NCBI RefSeq assembly: GCF_019511375.1
Contig: NZ_JAEUAO010000004.1
Coordinates: 124,001 to 188,000 of the forward strand
Length of the DNA stretch: 64,000 bases
Reading direction: 5' to 3'
DNA from: Rhizobium herbae
GTDB lineage: Bacteria; Pseudomonadota; Alphaproteobacteria; Rhizobiales; Rhizobiaceae
Under the pieces are notes generated by a model. That model was not told the DNA's origin and searched no databases. It saw only the letters and a list, made by a program, of their open reading frames with translations. Below are positions 45,371 through 53,959 of the stretch, piece by piece. The translations under genes and the position numbers were made by a program. How positions within the stretch are numbered: the first letter of the stretch is position 1; every line of letters starts with the position of its first letter.

Positions 45371-46555
45371 ATGGCAATCGAAGGAAGCTCTTCGACAACG
45401 CGCGAAAAGCGCATTCGGCTCGGTATGGTTGGCGGCGGGTCGGGCGCGTTCATTGGCGCGGTTCACCGTATCGCGGCGCGTCTCGACGATCACTTCGAGC
45501 TGGTCGCAGGCGCCCTGTCCTCGACACCGGAAAAGGCCAAGACCTCAGGCGCCGAACTCGGCCTCGATCCGTCGCGCAGCTATTCCGATTTCAGGGAAAT
45601 GGCGATCCGCGAAGCCAAGTTGAAGAACGGCATCGAGGCGGTCGCCATCGTCACGCCGAACCATGTGCACTACGAAGCTGCCAAGGAATTCCTCAAGCGC
45701 GGCATCCATGTGATCTGCGACAAGCCGCTGACCTCGACGCTTTCGGACGCGAAAAAGCTGAAGAAGCTGGCCGACGAGAGCGATGCGCTGTTCGTGCTGA
45801 CCCACAATTACACCGGCTATCCGATGGTCCGCCAGGCCCGCTCGATGGTCGCGAATGGCGATATCGGTGCGGTCCGGCTGGTGCAGATGGAATATCCGCA
45901 GGACTGGCTGACGGAAAACATCGAGCAGTCCGGCCAGAAACAGGCCGCCTGGCGGACCGATCCGGCCAAGTCGGGTGCGGGCGGTTCCACCGGCGATATC
46001 GGCACCCATGCCTATAACCTCGGCGCCTTCGTCTCCGGCCTCGAACTGGAAGAGCTTGCCGCCGATCTCGACAGCTTCGTCAAGGGCCGGGCGCTGGACG
46101 ACAACGCCCATGTGATGATGCGCTTCAAGGAAAGGGACGGCGAGCGCGCCAAGGGCCTGCTCTGGTGCAGCCAGGTCGCCCCAGGGCACGAGAACGGCCT
46201 GATGGTGCGCGTCTATGGCACCAAGGGGGGCCTGGAATGGACGCAGAAGGATCCGAACTACCTGTGGTACACGCCGTTCGGCGAGCCGAAGCGGCTGATC
46301 ACCCGTGCCGGCGCAGGTTCCGGCCCGTCCGCCGCCCGCGTCTCGCGCATCCCGTCAGGTCATCCGGAAGGCTATCTCGAAGGCTTCGCCAATATCTACA
46401 CCGAAGCCGCCCGCGCCATCTTCGCCCGCCGCAAGGGCGAGGCTGTCGACCCGGCTGTCATCTATCCGACAATCGACGATGGCATGAAGGGCATGGTGTT
46501 CGTCGATGCCTGCGTCCAGTCGTCCAAGCGCAACGGGGCGTGGGTGAAGGTTTAG
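45371..46555 (+). CDS. Gfo/Idh/MocA-family NAD(P)-dependent sugar dehydrogenase
   Basis: A 394-residue oxidoreductase. The N-terminal Rossmann domain (about 15-145) has RLGMVGGGSGAFIGAVHR, IVTPNHVHYEAA and the catalytic CDKPLTSTLSDA (the EKP-type motif). The C-terminal domain has the GSTGDIGTHAYNL segment supplying active-site Asp and His. The family oxidises a sugar or cyclitol hydroxyl, often at C3. A good AGGAGAA stands before the ATG. With the isomerase it could form the oxidised-sugar branch of glycoside degradation. Confidence 0.92.
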   Translation: MAIEGSSSTTREKRIRLGMVGGGSGAFIGAVHRIAARLDDHFELVAGALSSTPEKAKTSGAELGLDPSRSYSDFREMAIREAKLKNGIEAVAIVTPNHVHYEAAKEFLKRGIHVICDKPLTSTLSDAKKLKKLADESDALFVLTHNYTGYPMVRQARSMVANGDIGAVRLVQMEYPQDWLTENIEQSGQKQAAWRTDPAKSGAGGSTGDIGTHAYNLGAFVSGLELEELAADLDSFVKGRALDDNAHVMMRFKERDGERAKGLLWCSQVAPGHENGLMVRVYGTKGGLEWTQKDPNYLWYTPFGEPKRLITRAGAGSGPSAARVSRIPSGHPEGYLEGFANIYTEAARAIFARRKGEAVDPAVIYPTIDDGMKGMVFVDACVQSSKRNGAWVKV

Positions 46556-46636
46556 GTTTGCTTTGGCGATCTTTATCCGGCTCGCGCCTGCTGCTATGCT
46601 AACTGTTATCATCTCTGTCGGCACACGGAAAGAATG

Positions 46637-46781
46637 GCCCCTCATCCGCCCTGGCGGGCACCTTCTCCCCGTTAGAACGGGGAGAAGGGAGACATTGCCG
46701 CACCCGTTGTCCCCAATCTCCGCAGTCGAGCAGAGCATGTCCCCTCTCCCCGCATGCGGGGAGAGCGTTAGGGTGAGGGGC
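46637..46781. repeat. RIME-like element, copy 5
   Basis: A 145-bp element with intact terminal repeats GCCCCTCA and TGAGGGGC, inverted relative to copy 2. Modules are CTTCTCCCCGTT/AACGGGGAGAAG and CTCTCCCCGCAT/ATGCGGGGAGAG. Between the dehydrogenase and glucosidase genes. Confidence 0.85.
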
Positions 46782-46939
46782 AAGCCGGCTTCGCCTACCG
46801 TGTCTCCATATTTTGAACGGTGTTCAGGACTACGAGGCCATTCTTTTTCCTGAAACATGAATGGCCCATCCTTGCTGTGGCTTTCAGCCTTGCCACGCCT
46901 TCGCCAACCGCGAGGTTGACTTTTTCGCAAACCGTTTTA

Positions 46940-46953
46940 CTGCAACGTTGCAG
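46940..46953. promoter_or_regulatory. Palindromic operator before the GH1 gene
   Basis: CTGCAACGTTGCAG is a perfect 14-bp palindrome. A TTGACT at 46916-46921 lies 16 bases before TACTGC (46938-46943), so the operator overlaps the likely -10. It is shared, with one mismatch, with the site at 44037-44050. Confidence 0.75.
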
Positions 46954-46980
46954 ATAGAGCCGCTTTCCCGGAGCAATTTC

Positions 46981-48354
46981 ATGATCGACCCCAAGACACT
47001 TGCCGCTCGCTTTCCCGGCGATTTCCTCTTCGGCGTTGCCACAGCCTCGTTCCAGATCGAGGGTGCGACGAAGGCCGACGGGCGCAAGCCGTCCATCTGG
47101 GACGCCTTCTCCAACATGCCGAGCCGGGTCTATCAGGGCCACAACGGCGATATTGCGTGCGACCACTACAATCGGCTGGAGGAAGACCTCGACCTGATCG
47201 AGAGCCTCGGCGTCGGGGCCTACCGCTTTTCCATAGCCTGGCCGCGGATCATTCCGGAGGGCACCGGCCCGGTCAACGAGAAGGGCCTGGATTTCTACGA
47301 CCGCCTCGTCGACGGCCTTAAGGCCCGTAATATCAAGGCCTTCGCGACGCTCTACCATTGGGACCTGCCGCTGGCCCTGATGGGCGACGGTGGCTGGACG
47401 GCGCGCTCAACAGCTTATGCCTACCAGCGCTATGCCAAGACGGTGATCGCTCGCCTCGGCGATCGGCTGGATGCGGTCGCCACGTTCAACGAGCCGTGGT
47501 GCTCCGTCTGGCTCAGCCATCTCTGGGGCATCCACGCGCCAGGCGAGCGCAACATGGATGCAGCACTTCGCGCGCTGCATTTCACCAATCTCGCCCATGG
47601 CCTTGGCGTTGCCACCGTGCGCGAGGCGCAACCGAAACTGCCGGTCGGCATCGTCATCAACCCCATGCATGTCTATGCCGGCAGCGACAGCGCCGAAGAC
47701 AAGGCGGCGGCCGAGCGTGCCTTCGATTTTCACAACGGCGTCTTCTTCGGCCCGGTCTTCAAGGGTGAATATCCGGAGAGCTTCCTCTCTGCGCTCGGTA
47801 GCCGCATGCCGGCGATCGAGGATGGCGACATGGCGACGATCAGCCAGAAGACCGACTGGTGGGGGGTCAACTACTACACGCCGATGCGTGTCTCCAACGA
47901 TCCGGTCGAAGGCGCCGAGTATCCGGCAACGGTCAGCGCCAAGCCGGTCAGCAACGTCAAGACCGATATCGGCTGGGAGGTTTTCCCGCAGGCGCTCGGC
48001 GACCTGATCCGCACTGTGAACGCGCGTTACGAACTGCCGGATTGCTACATCACCGAGAACGGCGCCTGCTACAATATGGGCGTCGAAAACGGCGCGGTCG
48101 ACGACCAGCCGCGGCTCGACTATATCGCCGACCACCTCTCGGTCACGGCCGACCTGATCGCCGAAGGCTATCCGATGAAGGGCTATTTCGCCTGGAGCCT
48201 GATGGACAATTTCGAATGGGCGGAAGGCTACAGGATGCGCTTCGGCATCGTCCATGTCGACTACGAAACCCAGGTCCGCACCATCAAGAAGAGCGGCCAC
48301 TGGTACAAGGAACTGGCAGGGCAGTTCCCGAAGGGCAATCACAAGGCGGCGTGA
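46981..48354 (+). CDS. Family GH1 beta-glucosidase
   Basis: A 457-residue glycoside hydrolase family 1 enzyme, the standard length. The N-terminal signature is FLFGVATASFQIEGA. The acid/base glutamate is about residue 171 in VATFNEPWC and the nucleophile about 359 in CYITENGACY. There is no signal peptide, so it acts in the cytoplasm on imported beta-glucosides or related glycosides. The ATG 46981 is preferred; the frame also opens at 46861, but that extension precedes the operator. Third transcription unit of the glycoside cluster. Confidence 0.94.
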   Translation: MIDPKTLAARFPGDFLFGVATASFQIEGATKADGRKPSIWDAFSNMPSRVYQGHNGDIACDHYNRLEEDLDLIESLGVGAYRFSIAWPRIIPEGTGPVNEKGLDFYDRLVDGLKARNIKAFATLYHWDLPLALMGDGGWTARSTAYAYQRYAKTVIARLGDRLDAVATFNEPWCSVWLSHLWGIHAPGERNMDAALRALHFTNLAHGLGVATVREAQPKLPVGIVINPMHVYAGSDSAEDKAAAERAFDFHNGVFFGPVFKGEYPESFLSALGSRMPAIEDGDMATISQKTDWWGVNYYTPMRVSNDPVEGAEYPATVSAKPVSNVKTDIGWEVFPQALGDLIRTVNARYELPDCYITENGACYNMGVENGAVDDQPRLDYIADHLSVTADLIAEGYPMKGYFAWSLMDNFEWAEGYRMRFGIVHVDYETQVRTIKKSGHWYKELAGQFPKGNHKAA

Positions 48355-48370
48355 CCGCCTTGTTCGATGG

Positions 48371-49330
48371 TCAGCTTCCCAGGTGCCGCTCGCCGCGCTT
48401 CTTGGCGAGCTCGATCTGCTGCTGGCGCTGGCGGTAGCGCTTGCGGTCCTCTTCCGTGCGCTTGTCGTGGCAGTGCACGCAGGAAACGCCCTCTTCGTGG
48501 TGGGGCGAGGTCAGGTCTTGCGGCGTCAGCGGCTGGCGGCAGGCGTGGCAGAGCGTGTGCTCGCCTTCCTGCAGGCCATGCGTCACCGAAACGCGGTCAT
48601 CGAAGACGAAGCAGGCGCCGTCCCACAGGCTTTGTTCCTGCGGCATCTCCTCCAGATATTTGAGGATTCCGCCCTTGAGGTGGTAGACCTCCTCGAAGCC
48701 CTGTTCCTTCATGAAGGCCGTTGCCTTCTCGCAGCGGATGCCGCCGGTGCAATACATGGCGATCTTCGGCTTGTTGGCGAGATCGGTATTGTTCTTCACC
48801 CAATCGGGGAAGTCGCGAAAGCTCTTCGTCTTCGGGTCGATGGCGCCGCGGAAGGTGCCGATCGCTGTCTCGTAGTCATTGCGGGTGTCGATCACCAGCG
48901 TATCCGGATCGGAGATCAGCGCGTTCCAGTCCTGCGGCGCGACATAGGTGCCGACCACCCGGTTGGGGTCGATATTCTCGACGCCCATGGTGACGATCTC
49001 CTTCTTCAGCCGCACCTTCATGCGCAGGAAGGGCATGGACGACGCCCAGCTTTCCTTGTGCTCGAGGTTAGTGAATTCCGGCTGGCTGCGGAGAAAGGCC
49101 AGAACGGCCTTGATGCCGTCCTGCGGCCCGGCAATCGTGCCGTTGATGCCCTCGTGCGCAATCAGCAGGGTCCCCTTCACCTGATTGTCGTCGCACATCG
49201 CCTGCAGCGGTTGCCGGAAGTCGGCGAACCGGTCGAAGGAAACGAAATGGTAAAGCGCTGCCACCAGAAACTGGCCGTTGGCATCCGGGAGGCGGGTCTC
49301 CGGGCGAGGGGTTTTGAGCGTGTCTGTCAT
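48371..49330 (-). CDS. trhO: tRNA uridine-34 hydroxylase TrhO (rhodanese family, UPF0176)
   Basis: A 319-residue protein of the YceA/TrhO family, which hydroxylates U34 of certain tRNAs. The N-terminal acylphosphatase-like domain ([10 protein letters not shown]) precedes a rhodanese domain with the active cysteine in [14 protein letters not shown]-terminal Cys-rich segment, [10 protein letters not shown]...CVHCHDK, looks metal-binding. The start is set at [10 protein letters not shown]; 69 upstream codons are open without similarity. It converges with the GH1 gene across 16 bases. Confidence 0.92.
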   Translation of the reverse strand: MTDTLKTPRPETRLPDANGQFLVAALYHFVSFDRFADFRQPLQAMCDDNQVKGTLLIAHEGINGTIAGPQDGIKAVLAFLRSQPEFTNLEHKESWASSMPFLRMKVRLKKEIVTMGVENIDPNRVVGTYVAPQDWNALISDPDTLVIDTRNDYETAIGTFRGAIDPKTKSFRDFPDWVKNNTDLANKPKIAMYCTGGIRCEKATAFMKEQGFEEVYHLKGGILKYLEEMPQEQSLWDGACFVFDDRVSVTHGLQEGEHTLCHACRQPLTPQDLTSPHHEEGVSCVHCHDKRTEEDRKRYRQRQQQIELAKKRGERHLGS

Positions 49331-49416
49331 GCGGCGTGAAATACAGCTTTCGGCTCTTTCGCGCAATCCGCATCGCGGCCCGACGGTTCGAGGCCGCCGG
49401 GCCGCGGCATTTGGTG

Positions 49417-49785
49417 TCAGATGCCTTCGGGGGTGAAGACGCGCAGGCGGTGGCCATCCGGGTCGGCGCCGGTGAAGGTATAGCCGAAGTCCATCGCCAC
49501 CGGCTCCTGCAGGATGGTGACGCCCTTCTTGCTCCATTCGGCATGCAGCGCATCGACGCGCTCGCGGTCGTCAACGGAGATCGCCAGCTCGCTGCCGCCG
49601 GCATCGACGACCACCTTGGGTTCGATGGTCTTCCTCGACCAGAGGCCGAGCTTGGTGCTTTCGTTCATCTTGAACAGCGCGAAAGTCGGCGAAAGCTCGA
49701 GCGGTGTCGTGCCGAGAACGACCTGGTAGAAATTGGCGCTTTCTGCCGGGCTGTCGACGGCGAGCAGGATGTAATCGGCTGTCAT
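49417..49785 (-). CDS. VOC-family protein under YafY-type control
   Basis: A 122-residue glyoxalase/bleomycin-resistance-like module: [20 protein letters not shown] at the start and [18 protein letters not shown] at the end. It begins about 70 bases after the stop of the WYL-domain regulator in the same direction. A TGTCA-N5-TGGCA element lies 50 bases before its ATG, matching the one before the regulator gene, so it is the probable target gene. Substrate unknown. Confidence 0.85.
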   Translation of the reverse strand: MTADYILLAVDSPAESANFYQVVLGTTPLELSPTFALFKMNESTKLGLWSRKTIEPKVVVDAGGSELAISVDDRERVDALHAEWSKKGVTILQEPVAMDFGYTFTGADPDGHRLRVFTPEGI

Positions 49786-49834
49786 GATGGTCGTCTCCTT
49801 CGTGGTTTGCGGAGACCGTTTTATTGAGGCCTGC

Positions 49835-49849
49835 TGTCAGTTTCTGGCA
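49835..49849. promoter_or_regulatory. Candidate YafY operator before the VOC gene
   Basis: TGTCAGTTTCTGGCA, an inverted repeat TGYCA-N5-TGGCA, located 50 bases upstream of the VOC ATG and in the 3' flank of the regulator gene. Spacing and arms match the site at 50561-50575. Confidence 0.55.
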
Positions 49850-49855
49850 GTAGGA

Positions 49856-50548
49856 TCACATGTCGTTCTTCACATTGTGGACCCGGCGCCATTCCGCCAG
49901 CAAGTGCCGTCGCGTTTGCGGAACGCGGATATCCGTCACGATCATCGAGGCAATCCGTTCGGCTCGAAAATGCCGGAAATCTTCGCGCAGCTCGCACCAG
50001 GCGGCGAGAACGCGGGTTTCCTCGAAATAGCCGAGCGCAAACGGCCAGATGCGGCGGTTCGTCGATCGGCCGTTTATGTCGGCATAGCCGATATCGAGCT
50101 TGAAGCCCTGACGGATCGCTTCGCGGACCGCCGCCAGATCGGTGATGCCGACAACAGGTTTTCTGGCGGAGGAGACGAGCAGGGAATTGGTCTCCAGCTC
50201 CCGCCGGAGGTCGGCCGGCAGCACGGCGGCGATCTTTGCCAGCGCATTGCGGGCGGCGTCCTTCAGTTCGTCGTCGGTTCGCGCCGCCACCCAGCGGGCA
50301 CCCAGCACGAGCGCCTCGATCTCCTCTTCGCTGAGCATCATCGGCGGCATCAGGAAGCCGGGCTTCAGTACATAGCCGAAGCCGGGGGCGCCCTGGATAT
50401 CGGCGCCCTGCGCCTGCAGGGTGGCGATGTCGCGGTAGAGCGTGCGGATGCTGATGCCGAGGCGCTGCGCCAGTGCTGCGCCGCTCACCGGGCGGCGGTA
50501 GGTGCGCAGAAGCTGGATAAGGTCGAGCAGCCGGGTGGAGCGGGTCAT
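49856..50548 (-). CDS. YafY-family regulator with HTH and WYL domain
   Basis: A 230-residue regulator. The winged HTH of the HTH_11 type occupies the first 60 residues (LAQRLGISIRTLYRDIATLQ). The WYL-type ligand-binding domain follows, with the IWPFALGYFEETRVLAAWCE segment in place of the canonical W-Y-L. The ATG 50548 (MTRSTRLL) is chosen; the GTG at 50566 would lie inside a perfect inverted repeat that looks like an operator. Such regulators often control a neighbouring VOC gene, which fits the layout here. Confidence 0.88.
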   Translation of the reverse strand: MTRSTRLLDLIQLLRTYRRPVSGAALAQRLGISIRTLYRDIATLQAQGADIQGAPGFGYVLKPGFLMPPMMLSEEEIEALVLGARWVAARTDDELKDAARNALAKIAAVLPADLRRELETNSLLVSSARKPVVGITDLAAVREAIRQGFKLDIGYADINGRSTNRRIWPFALGYFEETRVLAAWCELREDFRHFRAERIASMIVTDIRVPQTRRHLLAEWRRVHNVKNDM

Positions 50549-50560
50549 GCCGCACCGTAC

Positions 50561-50575
50561 TGCCACGAAATGGCA
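50561..50575. promoter_or_regulatory. Candidate YafY operator at the regulator gene
   Basis: TGCCACGAAATGGCA, perfect 5-bp arms with a five-base centre, 13 bases before the regulator ATG. Suggests autoregulation. Confidence 0.6.
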
Positions 50576-50685
50576 GCATCAATCCCCAAATGTCACTTCA
50601 CAGCACCGAGCGTCTTGTCAGGTGCCGCGTTTACGAGGGAACAAGCAGACCGAATGAGCGGCAATGAGACAATTATGCAGTCGTT

Positions 50686-51591
50686 TCAGGCCGCGTCCTG
50701 CCACAACAGTCGGATTTTCCGGCTTTCGTCCACCGGATCATCGCGAAAAACGGACCCGGCAGCGGTAACGGCTGATTTGCGCAGAGCCTCCTGTCGCGTG
50801 ATCACCGCCGACAGGAGATGCATGAGGTCCTCGCTTTTGCCGAAAAGGTCCGGCTGCTCGTTGACGAGGGAAGTAAGCAGCGCGAGATCGTTGTGGTGGC
50901 CGAGCAGATCGACGACCTCGGTCGCCTCGACCCTCTTTGCATGCATCGCAGAGGGCCAGAGCGGCTGCAGCAGATAGAGGTAGTAGCGATAGTCCTGGCA
51001 GCGTTTGCGCAGTTCGTGAAACAGATGCGCGTCCGTCGTGTCCTTGCAGGTCTCGCGTGCCGCCGCGGCGCGCTTCAGCATTTTGCGCCAACTTCTCGCC
51101 AGGTGTTTGGCGTTCCTGTCGCCGTCATCCTCGAAAGTCGCATGAGACAGCGCTTCCAGGGCTTGGCCGCAGGTTGCAATCGCCATCGCCACGTTTTCCT
51201 CCAGCGGTTTCTCATCAGCCGCAAGTTGGTCGCGCCGGACCGCCAGTATCTTGGCGATCCGCTTCAGTGCAGCGCGCTCCTCGTTGCTTTGTGCGTGCTT
51301 GAGCAGATATTGGCAGACTTCAGTCAGAGCCGTCGCATCGCGAAACGTCGAAAGCGTTCTTGCCATGTCCCGTATGCGCGCGTTTTCGGCCTGCCTGAAA
51401 TCGGGTGCCGCGCTGGCGGTTAGGCGATAGAGGGAACGCAACCGCTTGAAGCATTTGCGGGCATCATGGATCGCTTCCAGCAACCCCTTTGGGCGCTCCG
51501 TCAAGGCGGCAATCGCGAGGTTCAGCTGCTCGCTGCCAACCGCCCGGATTTCCTTCGTGAAGTTCTCAGAAGGGTCAATATGATAGGTCAT
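50686..51591 (-). CDS. CHAD-domain protein
   Basis: A 301-residue helical CHAD protein with conserved histidines and basic residues in the repeat pattern (AIHDARKCFKRLRSLYRL and LFHELRKRCQDYRYYLYLL). CHAD domains bind polyphosphate and are often fused to or encoded beside CYTH phosphohydrolases. Here the CYTH gene lies directly upstream and its 3' end overlaps this start by 17 bases. No signal peptide or membrane segment. Role probably in polyphosphate or phosphate handling. Confidence 0.9.
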   Translation of the reverse strand: MTYHIDPSENFTKEIRAVGSEQLNLAIAALTERPKGLLEAIHDARKCFKRLRSLYRLTASAAPDFRQAENARIRDMARTLSTFRDATALTEVCQYLLKHAQSNEERAALKRIAKILAVRRDQLAADEKPLEENVAMAIATCGQALEALSHATFEDDGDRNAKHLARSWRKMLKRAAAARETCKDTTDAHLFHELRKRCQDYRYYLYLLQPLWPSAMHAKRVEATEVVDLLGHHNDLALLTSLVNEQPDLFGKSEDLMHLLSAVITRQEALRKSAVTAAGSVFRDDPVDESRKIRLLWQDAA

Positions 51592-52057
51592 GCTCGCTCT
51601 TTGAAGCCAAGGTGGCCAGAAACTGGTTCGAATAGCGTGGGTCGCTGGTCACTTCGGCACCCAGCCAGGCGGGCAGGTCCGGCGCGTCGCCTTCGGCGCC
51701 CAACTCGACCTCGGCGATGACGAGGCCTTCATGCGCGCCGCCGTAGACATCGACTTCCCAGACAAAGCCGCCATGCTGCACTTCATAGCGGGTCTTCTCG
51801 ATGACGAGGCCGATCGCCTTCGCCATCAGTTCCTTCGCATCGGCGACGGGAATGTCATACTCGAATTCGTCTCGCGTCATCGAGCCGTTGGTGATCTTGA
51901 TCGTCAGCTTGGCGCGTTCGTCGTTCATCAGCCGCACGCGGGCCGAGCGGTCATCCATTGTTACGACATAAGCCTGCAGCAGGCATGTGCCGCGCCCCGC
52001 CTCGCTTCTCCATCCGTCGGAAGCTACCAGAAACTTGCGCTCAATTTCCTTGGCCAT
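51575..52057 (-). CDS. CYTH-domain (triphosphate tunnel) protein
   Basis: A 160-residue CYTH protein. It starts MAKEIERKFLV, with the ExExK signature (EIERK), then shows alternating charged strands such as RVRLMNDERAKLTIK and FEYDIP. Tunnel-fold enzymes of this size commonly hydrolyse inorganic triphosphate. The frame opens 23 codons earlier, but MAKEIERKF is the universal start. It overlaps the CHAD gene, so the two are a split version of the common CYTH-CHAD fusion. Confidence 0.92.
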   Translation of the reverse strand: MAKEIERKFLVASDGWRSEAGRGTCLLQAYVVTMDDRSARVRLMNDERAKLTIKITNGSMTRDEFEYDIPVADAKELMAKAIGLVIEKTRYEVQHGGFVWEVDVYGGAHEGLVIAEVELGAEGDAPDLPAWLGAEVTSDPRYSNQFLATLASKSEHDLSY

Positions 52058-52293
52058 CGCATTGCTCGCTGCTTCGCGGAGGTCGATTATGCATAGATTA
52101 CAGGTTTGTGACGCGCTAACAAGCAAGCACTTCGGGTTAGGGGGCGGGTATCGACCCGCTGCGGTGCTCTGTTGTCAAGTCCGCGTCATCCTGCTCGAAT
52201 AAGCTTCGAAAACGCCCGTTTGTTCTCGACAAAAGCGGACGGGAAGAGTATTCGAACTGCGATTTCAATCGTTTTAAAGCAAAGGCGGCCGGC

Positions 52294-52932
52294 ATGAGCA
52301 AGAAAACCGATACACTTCTTTCCGTCCTGAAATTGCAGCCGGTGGTGCCGGTGCTGATCATCGACGACGTCGCAACCGCGGTGCCTCTGGCGCGAGCTTT
52401 GGTCGCAGGCGGTCTGAAGGCGATCGAGATCACCTTGCGCACGACGGCCGCGCTCGAAGCGATCCGCGCCGTTGCCAACGAAGTCGAGGGCGCTGTTGCC
52501 GGTGCGGGCACCATCCTCAACGCAGCCCAGTACCAGGCGGCGGTAGAAGCCGGCTCCCAGTTCATCGTCAGCCCCGGCACGACGCAGGAACTGATCGACG
52601 CTGCCAATGATTCCGACGTCCCGCTTCTGCCCGGCGCCGCCACCGCCAGCGAAGTCATGGGCCTGCGCGAGGAAGGCTACGAAGTCATGAAATTCTTCCC
52701 CGCTGAGCAGGCCGGTGGCGCGGCTTACCTGAAGGCGTTGTCCTCGCCGCTCGCCGGCACGCTGTTCTGCCCGACCGGCGGCATCTCGCTGTCGAATGCG
52801 AAGGACTACCTGTCGCTGCCGAACGTCGTCTGCGTCGGCGGCTCCTGGGTGGCGCCGAAGGACCTGGTCGCCAAGGGCGACTGGGCCGGCATCACCAGGC
52901 TTGCTGCCGAAGCGTTCGCCCTGAAGGGCTGA
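52294..52932 (+). CDS. eda: KDPG aldolase (2-dehydro-3-deoxy-phosphogluconate aldolase)
   Basis: A 212-residue class I aldolase of the Entner-Doudoroff pathway. The general-base glutamate (about 45) is in KAIEITLRT and the Schiff-base lysine (about 133) in VMKFFPAEQAGG. The phosphate-binding CPTGGISLSNAKDYL is present. It is monocistronic with a strong terminator, divergent from the CYTH-CHAD pair across 236 bases. Family members can also act on KDPGal, so specificity is not absolute. Confidence 0.93.
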   Translation: MSKKTDTLLSVLKLQPVVPVLIIDDVATAVPLARALVAGGLKAIEITLRTTAALEAIRAVANEVEGAVAGAGTILNAAQYQAAVEAGSQFIVSPGTTQELIDAANDSDVPLLPGAATASEVMGLREEGYEVMKFFPAEQAGGAAYLKALSSPLAGTLFCPTGGISLSNAKDYLSLPNVVCVGGSWVAPKDLVAKGDWAGITRLAAEAFALKG

Positions 52933-52953
52933 TTGCCGCGCATGGATGCGCCG

Positions 52954-52986
52954 AAAAGGCCGTGCCCTCGGGCACGGCCTTTTTCG
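52954..52986 (+). terminator. Terminator of eda
   Basis: A 12-13 bp stem (AAAAGGCCGTGCC with GGCACGGCCTTTT), a CTCG loop and a following T, 21 bases after the eda stop. Among the strongest terminators in the window. Confidence 0.92.
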
Positions 52987-53061
52987 TCTCAGCGTTTGTA
53001 TTTCCCTCGTCGCATTCCTATGTCTCAATCCGACTTCGACCGGCCAAGGGAGTGTGACCTT

Positions 53062-53826
53062 ATGTTTGACGCGAAGAAATTGCTCGATCAATTCCTGGGT
53101 TCGCAGGTCCCGGGCGCCGGCGGCACCGTGCGCGGGCGTGCCGGGCAGGTCACCCAGATGGCCAAGGACAATCCGCTCGCCGCCGGCGCGATCGCCGCCG
53201 TGCTGCTCGGTACCGGCGCCGGCCGGGAAGTCACGGGCGCTGCGCTGAAGCTCGGCGGCCTCGCCGCCATCGCCGGTCTCGGCTACCAGGCCTACAAGAA
53301 TTACCAGGCCGGCAAGGAGCCTGTCGCGCAGCCCGAAGGGCAGCCGCTGCCCGAGCTTCTGCCGCCCCCGGCCGATTCCGGTTTCAGCACCGAACCTGCC
53401 GTCGTTCGCAACGATTTCGTCCTCGTCCTGGTTCGCGCCATGATCGCCGCTGCCCGCGCCGATGGTCATATCGACGATGCCGAGCGCGCCCGCATCATGG
53501 ACAAAGTCAGGCTTTCGGGGCTCGATTCCGAAGCACAACAGTTCCTCGATGACGAGCTGAGCAATCCCGTCGATCTCGACGCGATCGTCGCGGCCGCAAC
53601 GACGGAAGAGGAACGCGTCGAGCTCTACACCGCTTCGCGCCTTGCCATCGAGCCGGACAGCCGCGCGGAACGCGGCTACCTCGATCTCCTCGCCGGCCGC
53701 CTCGGCCTTGCCGATGCGCTGGTCGATCATATCGAGGCGACGGTATCGGCCGCCAAGACGCCCGTTGCCGAACCGAAAACCTCCGTTCCCCGGACCGGCG
53801 AGCCGCCGATCAAGTCGCCGTGGTGA
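53062..53826 (+). CDS. DUF533 (YebE-type) protein
   Basis: A 254-residue protein. An N-terminal FDAKKLLDQFLGS helix leads to a Gly/Ala-rich weakly hydrophobic segment at about 45-95 (LAAGAIAAVLLGTGAGREV). A Pro-rich linker and a C-terminal TerB-like helical domain follow (MIAAARADGHIDDAERARI). This matches DUF533/YebE. Function unknown; the C-terminal domain resembles the tellurite-resistance TerB fold. The ATG follows AAGGGAGTG. Confidence 0.87.
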   Translation: MFDAKKLLDQFLGSQVPGAGGTVRGRAGQVTQMAKDNPLAAGAIAAVLLGTGAGREVTGAALKLGGLAAIAGLGYQAYKNYQAGKEPVAQPEGQPLPELLPPPADSGFSTEPAVVRNDFVLVLVRAMIAAARADGHIDDAERARIMDKVRLSGLDSEAQQFLDDELSNPVDLDAIVAAATTEEERVELYTASRLAIEPDSRAERGYLDLLAGRLGLADALVDHIEATVSAAKTPVAEPKTSVPRTGEPPIKSPW

Positions 53827-53848
53827 TCCATCCATCACCACTTTGCAT
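53820..53848 (+). terminator. Terminator overlapping the DUF533 stop codon
   Basis: GTGGTGAT, six-base loop, ATCACCAC, then TTTGCATTTG. The stem begins inside the last codons and includes the TGA. Confidence 0.7.
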
Positions 53849-53959
53849 TTGTGCGGATGCCTGAGCTGTCCTATGCCAGCGGCAAAGCTTGAGGAATTCG
53901 GCTCGGGTGATCCCCGGGCCGATCCGAGCCGGCTGTGTGGTGTCTCGGGAGAGCAGCAA

